Source: Clostridium sp. MD294
GTDB lineage: Bacteria > Bacillota > Clostridia > Lachnospirales > Anaerotignaceae
Assembly (NCBI RefSeq): GCF_000364165.2
Contig: NZ_CP097810.1
Coordinates: forward strand, 1,924,130-1,988,129
Length of the DNA: 64,000 nt
Direction: 5' to 3'
In this document: positions 57,756 through 64,000 of the stretch, one piece after another
Layout: each line of letters opens with the position of its first letter
Numbering within the stretch: position 1 is the first letter of the stretch
The notes under the pieces: generated by a model
Seen by the model: only the letters and a program-made list of their open reading frames with translations
What the model was told of the DNA's origin: nothing
Databases searched by the model: none
Position numbers and translations under genes: made by a program

Positions 57756-59555
57756 TTGCCAAAAAACAGAGTGAAAATTATTGTTGATGATAAGCCGTTT
57801 ACATTAGTAGGAGAAGAAACAGAAGAACATATTAAACAAGTGGCTGATTATATCAACGTTAAAATACAAGAAGTAAAAGGGCTTAGTCCTCATATAGCTG
57901 CTGATGTTAGAATGACTCATGTGTTGACATCTATTAATGTTGCAGATGATTTTTTTAAAGAAAGAGAAAAAAATGCTGTATTAACAAAACAGCTAACAGA
58001 TACAGAACGAAGAAGAGCATTAGAAGAAACAAGAAATAAACAAATGAAAGAGTTAAAGAAACTTTTAGAAGCAGCAAGAAATGCTATTGTAGAAAATCAA
58101 AATAAATTAAAACAAAAAGAAGAGCTACTATTAGAGGAAAAACAAAAATATCAAAATATTTCTGATGAATTGAAAAAATGTAAACAGAATTTAGAAACGT
58201 TAAAAAAAGAAAAGCAGCAGACAGAGGAACAATATAAACAAGCAAAAGAAACACTAGTACAAAAACAATCACAGTTTGATAAACTGGAAACAGAACAAAA
58301 ACAACTGTCTGAAACAAAGGAAAGGTTAAAACAATGTGAAGAAGCATTAGAAAATATAAGGCAACAATGGAATGAGAGCAAAGAAAAGCTACAAGAAATA
58401 GAACAACAAAAAAATACATATCAACAACAGTTAGAGTTAGCAAATAACGAATTAAATGAACAAAATCATGTTACAGCATGGGAAGAAAAAGAAAGACAAT
58501 ATAATCAAGAATTAGATAGCTTGATATTACTTTTAGAAAGTGAAAAAAAACAGACACAACATTTACAGCAAAAAATAGAAGAAACTTCTCAATTAGAACA
58601 AAGAGAATTTGAAAGGCAGGCAATTTGGGAGAAAAAACAAAAAGAGGCTTCTTCTATACTTCAAAGTTTAACAATAGAATTAGAACAAGAGAAAACAAAA
58701 TCAGAACAGTTACAAAGAGAATTAGCACAAAATGAACAAAAACAAGTAGAACAATCAGAAAACGAAAAAGAAAAATTACATACTGTTATAGCACAATTAG
58801 AACAAGAGAAAACAAAATCAGAACAGTTACAAAAAAAATTAGAACAAATTGAACAAAAACAAACAGAAGAAGTAGAAAACGAAAAAGAAAAATTACATAC
58901 TGTTATAGCACAATTAGAACAAGAAAAAACAAAATCAGAACAATTACAAAAAGAGTTAGAACAAATTGAACAAAAACAAACAGAAGAAGTAGAAAACGAA
59001 AAAGAAAAATTACATACTGTTATAGCACAATTAGAACAGGAAAAAACAAAATCAGAACAATTACAAAAAGAGTTAGAACAAAACAAACAATATAAACAAC
59101 AACTTTATGATATTCGTTTACAATTAGAAGAACAAACAAAAAAAGCGGAAGATTTGAAAAGCAAATTAGAAAAAGAAAAACAAATGAATATAGATGAGCA
59201 CAAAAATCAATCTGTTTGGGAGAATAAACAAAAAGAATTAGAACATAAATTATTTGATTTGAATTTGCAATTAGAGCAAGAAAAAAGAAACACACAAGAT
59301 TTACAGCAACAATTAACACAAAAAACAGAATTAGAACAAAAACAAAAAGAATTTTTGGAATTACAACAAAAATTAGATGAAAAAAATGAGTTTTCAGAAT
59401 TACAACAATTACAAATAAAATTAGAAGAACAAACAAAATTAGCAGAAGAATTAAAACAAAAATTGAAAGAACAAGAAAAAAGAAATATGGAAGAAAATAG
59501 GCGTTTTAATTATAATAGAAGAAATCGTAGTCAAATAAAGGCACATAAAAAATAG
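57756..59555 (+). CDS. zapA: ZapA-domain protein with giant repeat-containing coiled coil
   Basis: 599 residues from TTG 57756 (AGGAGGGG at 57743-57750). Residues 1-85 are a ZapA domain: RVKIIVDDKPFTLVGEETEEHIKQVADYINVKI, then VLTSINVADDFFKE. Normal ZapA is 90-150 residues; here about 500 residues of coiled coil follow, very rich in Gln, Glu and Lys. Between about 308 and 446 a 39-residue unit (NEKEKLHTVIAQLEQEKTKS, then EQLQKELEQIEQKQTEEVE) recurs 3.5 times. The tail ends in basic RRNRSQIKAHKK. ZapA cross-links FtsZ filaments; the long rod could span or space the Z-ring. It lies before a U32 protein and an FtsW-type gene. Confidence 0.88.
   Translation: MPKNRVKIIVDDKPFTLVGEETEEHIKQVADYINVKIQEVKGLSPHIAADVRMTHVLTSINVADDFFKEREKNAVLTKQLTDTERRRALEETRNKQMKELKKLLEAARNAIVENQNKLKQKEELLLEEKQKYQNISDELKKCKQNLETLKKEKQQTEEQYKQAKETLVQKQSQFDKLETEQKQLSETKERLKQCEEALENIRQQWNESKEKLQEIEQQKNTYQQQLELANNELNEQNHVTAWEEKERQYNQELDSLILLLESEKKQTQHLQQKIEETSQLEQREFERQAIWEKKQKEASSILQSLTIELEQEKTKSEQLQRELAQNEQKQVEQSENEKEKLHTVIAQLEQEKTKSEQLQKKLEQIEQKQTEEVENEKEKLHTVIAQLEQEKTKSEQLQKELEQIEQKQTEEVENEKEKLHTVIAQLEQEKTKSEQLQKELEQNKQYKQQLYDIRLQLEEQTKKAEDLKSKLEKEKQMNIDEHKNQSVWENKQKELEHKLFDLNLQLEQEKRNTQDLQQQLTQKTELEQKQKEFLELQQKLDEKNEFSELQQLQIKLEEQTKLAEELKQKLKEQEKRNMEENRRFNYNRRNRSQIKAHKK
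58675..59095 (+). repeat. 117-base tandem repeat in the zapA coiled coil
   Basis: Landmark bases repeat at 58761, 58878 and 58995, exactly 117 apart, with a diverged copy before and a partial one after. Copies 2-3 are near-identical at DNA level, so expansion is recent. 39 residues equals four heptads plus one hendecad, which keeps coiled-coil phase. Confidence 0.85.
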
Positions 59556-59572
59556 TTAGAAAGGAGCATATT

Positions 59573-61999
59573 ATGCAAAAAGAAACATTACCAGAATTAT
59601 TATCGCCAGCAGGCTCTATAGAAAGTGTTTATGCGGCAGTAAATAATGGTTGTGATGCTGTATATATAGGAGGAAAACATTTTAGTGCAAGACAATATGC
59701 AAATAATTTTTCTATAAAAGAATTAGAACAAACATGTGATTATTGTCATTTAAGAGGTGTAAAAGTATATGTAACAGTAAACACATTATATAAACAAAAA
59801 GAAATACCATCATTTCTAGATTATATTAAACAACTTTATGAGATAGGTGTAGATGCACTAATTGTGCAAGATATTGGTGCAGCAGAAATCATTAAAAAAT
59901 ATTTTTCAGATATGCCTTTACACGCTAGCACACAATTAACAACAAATAATTTAAAAGATGTCAATTTTTTATATCAACAAGGATTTTCTAAAATTGTATT
60001 AAGCAGGGAATTATCACTACAAGAAGTAAAATATATTACAGAAAATACAGAAGCAGAAATAGAAGTTTTTGTTCATGGAGCATTATGTGTTTGCTATTCT
60101 GGTCAGTGCATTATGAGTAGTATATTGGGAGGACGTAGTGGTAATCGTGGAAGATGTGCACAGACTTGTAGACTACCTTATACATTGTATAGACAGTATG
60201 ATAAAATAAAAGAGGGACATCTTCTTTCTCCAAAAGATATACAAACAATTACAATATTACCTGAAATAATTAAAAGTGGTGTATCTTCTTTAAAAATAGA
60301 AGGACGTATGAAAAATCCAGAATATGTAGCTGGTGTAACACAAATTTATAGAAAATATTTGGATTTGTATGCAAATTCTCCAGAAAATTATGAAGTGGAT
60401 AATAAAGATATTAAAATATTAACACAACTTTTTAATCGTGGAGGTTTTACAGAAGGATATTATAACACAAATGCAGGTAGTGATATGATGAGTATAGAGC
60501 GTCCTAAAACTTGGGGATTGAAAACTGGATTTGTAGATAATTATAATGAAAAAATAAGTAAAGTAACTATTAGAACAAGAGAACCTCTTGTAGCTGGTGA
60601 TGGTATTGAAATTTGGACACAAAAGGAACCTCATGTAGGAAGTAATATTTCTAAAGCCTCTAAAGCAGGGGAGTTTATTAGTTTAAAAATAGAAGGTAAT
60701 ATTTCTAAAAATGATATAGTATATAAAACACATGACAAAGCATTACAAGATGCTTTAAAAAAAACATGGGAAAAAGACAATAGAAAATTACTTATATATG
60801 GAAAATTAAGAGCAAAAAAAGGATTACCTTTATGCTATCAAATTTGGGATAATAAGGGTAATGTAATATATAAAGAAGGAGATGTAGTAGAAGCAGCACA
60901 AAAACAATCTCTTTCTATAGAAAAATTAAAGCAGCAAGCTATGAAAACAGGTGCAACACCTTTTTATATGAAATGTTTAGAAATAGAAGCAGATGACGAT
61001 ATTTATATAAATATCAGCAGTATAAATGAAATTCGTAGAGCAGCTACAGATGCTTTACAAAATGCTATATTGAAAAAATCAAAAAGGAAAGCATTAGAAT
61101 TTCAAAAAGAAAATAATACACAAATGCCCATCATGAAAACAAAAAAAATAAATGTACTTGTTAGCACAACAGAACAGTTCAATATAGTGAGTGAGGATAG
61201 ACGTGTTCATATAATATATTGTGAATTGACAGAAGATTTCAAAAAAAATTATAATAGATATATTGAAAAATGCCATAAAAATAATATAAAATTATATACA
61301 GCATTGCCAAGAATTGAAAGAAAGCAAACAGAAGCATTGTATGCAGAAACAATACAAATGCTAAAACAAAGTGACATAGATGGTTTTTTAGTAAGGTCAT
61401 CAGGACAATTTTTAGATGTAGCTGGTGCTGGTAAAAAAATAACAATAGATTATACTATGAATGTGTTAAATAAAGAAAGTGTTAATTTTTGGCAACAAAA
61501 AGGTGCTGAAACGGTTTGTATTTCTTTAGAAAACAATTTACAAGAAATTAATAGTATAGCAAATAAACAATGTGAAATGGTAGTATATGGTTATTTGCCT
61601 CTTATGGTAACACAGCAATGTCCTATAGGAAATTATGCAGGAGGAAAAACAAACGGTATTTATTGTTCTAAAAAAGACAATGACGACTTATATTTTTTGA
61701 AAGATAGAAAAGGCATAAAATTTCCTCTAATGACAGATTGTAAACAATGTATTTGTACTATATTAAATGGAAAACCTCTGTTTACATTAAAATTTTATGA
61801 TGAAATATTAGAAAGTACTACAGGAAGTGTTAGACTGATATTTACAAAGGAAGGAGCAAAAAGAACACAAAGAATATTAAACGCCTATGCAGAAATGACA
61901 GAAGATTGTACGATACAAAGTGGTGAAACAAAAATTTTGTTACATGAAATGAATGAAAAAGGAAGCACAAAAGGTCATTATTTTAGAGGCGTAGAATAA
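59573..61999 (+). CDS. U32 peptidase-family protein with DUF3656-type C-terminal region
   Basis: 808 residues from ATG 59573 (AAAGGAG upstream). The U32 barrel starts PELLSPAGSIESVYAAVNNGCDAVYIGGKHFSAR and carries the family signature EVFVHGALCVCYSGQCIMSS, with GGRSGNRGRCAQTCRLPY and SPKDIQ following. The family includes RlhA/TrhP-type RNA hydroxylation proteins and putative collagenases; long Clostridia forms add a DUF3656-like region. Cys pairs near the end (TDCKQCICT) may bind an Fe-S cluster. It lies between zapA and ftsW in what looks like one transcript. True function is not known. Confidence 0.85.
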   Translation: MQKETLPELLSPAGSIESVYAAVNNGCDAVYIGGKHFSARQYANNFSIKELEQTCDYCHLRGVKVYVTVNTLYKQKEIPSFLDYIKQLYEIGVDALIVQDIGAAEIIKKYFSDMPLHASTQLTTNNLKDVNFLYQQGFSKIVLSRELSLQEVKYITENTEAEIEVFVHGALCVCYSGQCIMSSILGGRSGNRGRCAQTCRLPYTLYRQYDKIKEGHLLSPKDIQTITILPEIIKSGVSSLKIEGRMKNPEYVAGVTQIYRKYLDLYANSPENYEVDNKDIKILTQLFNRGGFTEGYYNTNAGSDMMSIERPKTWGLKTGFVDNYNEKISKVTIRTREPLVAGDGIEIWTQKEPHVGSNISKASKAGEFISLKIEGNISKNDIVYKTHDKALQDALKKTWEKDNRKLLIYGKLRAKKGLPLCYQIWDNKGNVIYKEGDVVEAAQKQSLSIEKLKQQAMKTGATPFYMKCLEIEADDDIYINISSINEIRRAATDALQNAILKKSKRKALEFQKENNTQMPIMKTKKINVLVSTTEQFNIVSEDRRVHIIYCELTEDFKKNYNRYIEKCHKNNIKLYTALPRIERKQTEALYAETIQMLKQSDIDGFLVRSSGQFLDVAGAGKKITIDYTMNVLNKESVNFWQQKGAETVCISLENNLQEINSIANKQCEMVVYGYLPLMVTQQCPIGNYAGGKTNGIYCSKKDNDDLYFLKDRKGIKFPLMTDCKQCICTILNGKPLFTLKFYDEILESTTGSVRLIFTKEGAKRTQRILNAYAEMTEDCTIQSGETKILLHEMNEKGSTKGHYFRGVE

Positions 62000-62018
62000 A
62001 TGATAAAAGAGGGATTAT

Positions 62019-63413
62019 ATGTTTAATTTAATCATACTATTTAGTAGATATTTATTTTTATTCTATATCGTACTATTTTTATGGCAAGCGATTGTATATA
62101 TTGCCTATGAGCAAGGTGGTTATTTAGGGAGTCCTTCTCGTGCCATTTCAATACAAAAGGGCTTAATTATATGGCTTCATGTAACAGCATTTTTGATATT
62201 GTCTTATGAGCCAGGAGCATTTTTTTTCAATTTTAAAACATTAGGTATTGCATTAGCAGGACTAATCTTTTTATTGTTTTCTATGATGCTTTTAGACAAG
62301 TTTTATTATGAAGGTTGTCCTTTAATATGGACAGGTATGTTATTTTTATTGGATATTAGTTTGATTATGCTGCAAAGATTAAAACCTGACCTTGCAGTAA
62401 GGCAGTTAGTGTGGATGACATTAGGTATTGTTATTATGCTTTTTATCCCTTTTATATTACGGTTAATACCTAGATTTGAAGTATTTGAGTATGTGTATAT
62501 TATTATAGCATATGCTTTGATATTAAGTACATTACTTTTTGGTACATCAAAATATGGTTCTGTAAATTGGCTAAAAATTGGTTTTGTTACATTTCAGCCT
62601 TCTGAAATTGTAAAATTTTTATTTATATTTTATTTAGCAAGTGTTTTCCGAAAAAGAGTAGAACTCAAAGAACTATTGATAACAGGTACATTAAGTGCAG
62701 GTATTGTACTTTTGTTAGTATTACAGAAAGATTTAGGAAGTGCATTGATATTTTTTATGACATATATGGTTATGCTGTATATTTCTACATCAAATGAAAT
62801 ACTGTTTTTTGCAGGTATGGGAGCAGCAAGTGCTGCTGCTACATTGGCATATCATTTGTTTTCTCATGTAAGAGTGAGAGTAGCCGCATGGAGAAATCCT
62901 TGGGCAGATATAGATAGAGGAGGATACCAGATTGTAAATTCTCTTTTTGCTATTACAACTTGGGGACTTTTAGGCAGTGGTTTAACAAAAGGTATGCCAA
63001 ATAGTATCCCAGTAGTAGAAAGTGATTTTATATTTGCAGCTATTTGTGAAGAAATGGGTACATTGTTTGGTATGGGCATTGTTTGTCTTTATATTATGCT
63101 ATTTTTTAGAGGAATATTAGTTGTAATACGTTGCCAAAGAAGATATTATAGTCTTTTAGCAGCAGGAGTTACAACAATGTTCGCTTTTCAGGCATTTTTA
63201 ATTATTGGTGGTGTAATTAAGTTAATTCCTTTAACAGGTGTAACATTGCCATTTGTTAGTTATGGAGGAAGCTCTGTATTAGTTAGTATTATGATGATAG
63301 GTTTGTTACAGTGGGTAAATGTTTATTGTGAACAACACGAATTAGGTTATCAGGATAATTTGCAACAAAAATCAGGTACAACAAAATGGGACGGTGATGA
63401 CTTCCGTGAATAA
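62019..63413 (+). CDS. ftsW: SEDS peptidoglycan polymerase (FtsW/RodA/SpoVE family)
   Basis: 464 residues from ATG 62019 (AGAGGGATTA upstream). About ten membrane helices. SEDS marks: KYGSVNWLKIGFVTFQPSEIVKFLFIFYLA, LLLVLQKDLGSALIFFMTYM, RNPWADIDRGGYQIVNSLFAI, then PVVESDFIFAAICEEMGTLFG and LPFVSYGGSSVL. It polymerises glycan strands from lipid II with a class B PBP, whose gene overlaps it. Whether it serves division (FtsW), elongation (RodA) or sporulation (SpoVE) cannot be decided from sequence; the ZapA neighbour favours division. Confidence 0.92.
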   Translation: MFNLIILFSRYLFLFYIVLFLWQAIVYIAYEQGGYLGSPSRAISIQKGLIIWLHVTAFLILSYEPGAFFFNFKTLGIALAGLIFLLFSMMLLDKFYYEGCPLIWTGMLFLLDISLIMLQRLKPDLAVRQLVWMTLGIVIMLFIPFILRLIPRFEVFEYVYIIIAYALILSTLLFGTSKYGSVNWLKIGFVTFQPSEIVKFLFIFYLASVFRKRVELKELLITGTLSAGIVLLLVLQKDLGSALIFFMTYMVMLYISTSNEILFFAGMGAASAAATLAYHLFSHVRVRVAAWRNPWADIDRGGYQIVNSLFAITTWGLLGSGLTKGMPNSIPVVESDFIFAAICEEMGTLFGMGIVCLYIMLFFRGILVVIRCQRRYYSLLAAGVTTMFAFQAFLIIGGVIKLIPLTGVTLPFVSYGGSSVLVSIMMIGLLQWVNVYCEQHELGYQDNLQQKSGTTKWDGDDFRE

Positions 63414-64000
63414 TATGAAAAGAAGTGCACAAAGAATATTTTGGCTGATTACACTTATATTTTTTTTGATATTAGCAGCTATGGCAAAATTAGTGTTTAT
63501 AGATAGACAGGAAATTTCATCTAGTGCTTATAATCCTAGAATAAATTATGTAGATAATTCGGTAAAAAGGGGAAATATACGAGATAGTAATGGTGATATA
63601 CTAGCAGAAAGTATTCAAAATGCAGATGGTAGTTATACAAGAAATTATAATCGTTCTCGTATGGCAGCACATATCACAGGATACAGTAGTAAAGGAAAAA
63701 CAGGTGTAGAAGCTGCAGAAAATTTTGAACTGCAAAAGGCACATAATGAAGTACTACAAAGAATAAACAATATGTTAAAGGGAGAACCAGTACAAGGAAA
63801 TGATGTTGTTTTAACAATAGATATGGATATACAATCCATTGCAGGAAATATATTAGGAAATAAAAAAGGTGCTATTGTAGTAATAGAACCTTCTACAGGA
63901 AAAATATTAGCTTTACAAGCTTATCCAGATTTTGACCCAAATACAGTAGCACAAAACTGGGAAATATTAAAAAATGATGAAGACAGTTCTCTTGTAAATA
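63406..64000 (+). CDS. Class B penicillin-binding protein, 5' part (PbpA/FtsI type)
   Basis: The frame is open from GTG 63406 (GGTGATGA at 63392-63399; ATG 63415 is an alternative) to the end of the window, 198 codons. It starts with a short cytoplasmic basic end, one membrane anchor (FWLITLIFFLILAAMAKLVFI), then RINYVDNSVKRGNIRDSNGDILAES, the R-G-x-I-x-D-x-N-G motif of class B PBPs, GYSSKGKTGVEAA, and VLTIDMDIQ, GAIVVIEPSTGKILALQAYPDFDPN, where the transpeptidase domain begins. The catalytic SxxK is beyond the window. It overlaps ftsW by eight bases, a SEDS-PBP pair. Confidence 0.9.
   Translation, partial: MNNMKRSAQRIFWLITLIFFLILAAMAKLVFIDRQEISSSAYNPRINYVDNSVKRGNIRDSNGDILAESIQNADGSYTRNYNRSRMAAHITGYSSKGKTGVEAAENFELQKAHNEVLQRINNMLKGEPVQGNDVVLTIDMDIQSIAGNILGNKKGAIVVIEPSTGKILALQAYPDFDPNTVAQNWEILKNDEDSSLVN

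Noticed and set aside
58675-59095. CRISPR-like regularity
   Set aside because: The 117-base units are in frame, coding, contiguous and lack spacers; they are a protein repeat.
58661-59436. Repetitive minus-strand Cys/Ser/Phe-rich frames opposite zapA
   Set aside because: They are antisense translations of the coiled-coil repeat; no ribosome site.

Overview
The window is a low-GC (roughly 30 % by eye), almost entirely plus-strand piece of a Clostridia-type Firmicute chromosome carrying the right-hand two thirds of a prophage. Host gene order (rimP-nusA-ylxR-ylxQ-infB-rbfA-nrnA-truB-ribF-rpsO-pnp), a type III glutamine synthetase, LL-diaminopimelate aminotransferase, a four-subunit 2-oxoacid:ferredoxin oxidoreductase and a ZapA / U32 / SEDS / PBP cluster all point to an anaerobic Clostridia member, perhaps Lachnospirales. 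The exact taxon is my inference.

Prophage, 1 to about 27,150. The window opens inside a phage DnaB helicase, followed by a small unknown protein and an ArpU/sigma-like late regulator. A NACHT-family NTPase (candidate anti-phage defence) sits exactly at the early/late junction. Then come a helically phased TGTACA array, a terminator-like leader, a minimal tyrosine recombinase, an HTH TerS-like protein, an HNH-kinase fusion, a possible cos region, a P27-like TerS, TerL, portal, prohead protease, HK97 capsid, connectors, contractile tail (sheath, tube, XkdN with a -1 frameshift signal, tape measure), PBSX/skin-type baseplate, tail fibres, XkdX, XhlA, phi-LC3-type holin, an orphan DNA methyltransferase and an amidase endolysin. 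Two toxin-antitoxin cargo modules interrupt the tail genes: an unlisted type I toxin/antisense-RNA locus (13,746-14,092) and a HigBA-type pair with its own promoter and terminator (17,284-18,038). The left end, main integrase, lysogeny switch and att sites are outside or unresolved.

Host part, about 27,350 to 64,000. cobT-cobU-cobS-cobC (cobalamin nucleotide-loop assembly) begins right after the phage. purC and purB flank two unrecognised or poorly characterised small genes. The rimP to ribF translation/transcription operon starts from a clear promoter at 33,872; its NusA carries an unusual Glu-rich tail ending in a rubredoxin-like zinc ribbon. rpsO and pnp have structured leaders. Next are an M16 peptidase, a DUF378 membrane protein, dapF-dapL, hflX, a DUF6514 gene, glnN, a P-loop ATPase linked to the delta-alpha-beta-gamma 2-oxoacid:ferredoxin oxidoreductase, an acyltransferase, and a division/envelope cluster: a giant repeat-containing coiled-coil ZapA, a U32 peptidase-family protein, an FtsW-type SEDS polymerase and the start of its class B PBP partner.

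No tRNA, rRNA, CRISPR array or insertion sequence was recognised. All functions come from reading motifs and gene order; no searches were run.
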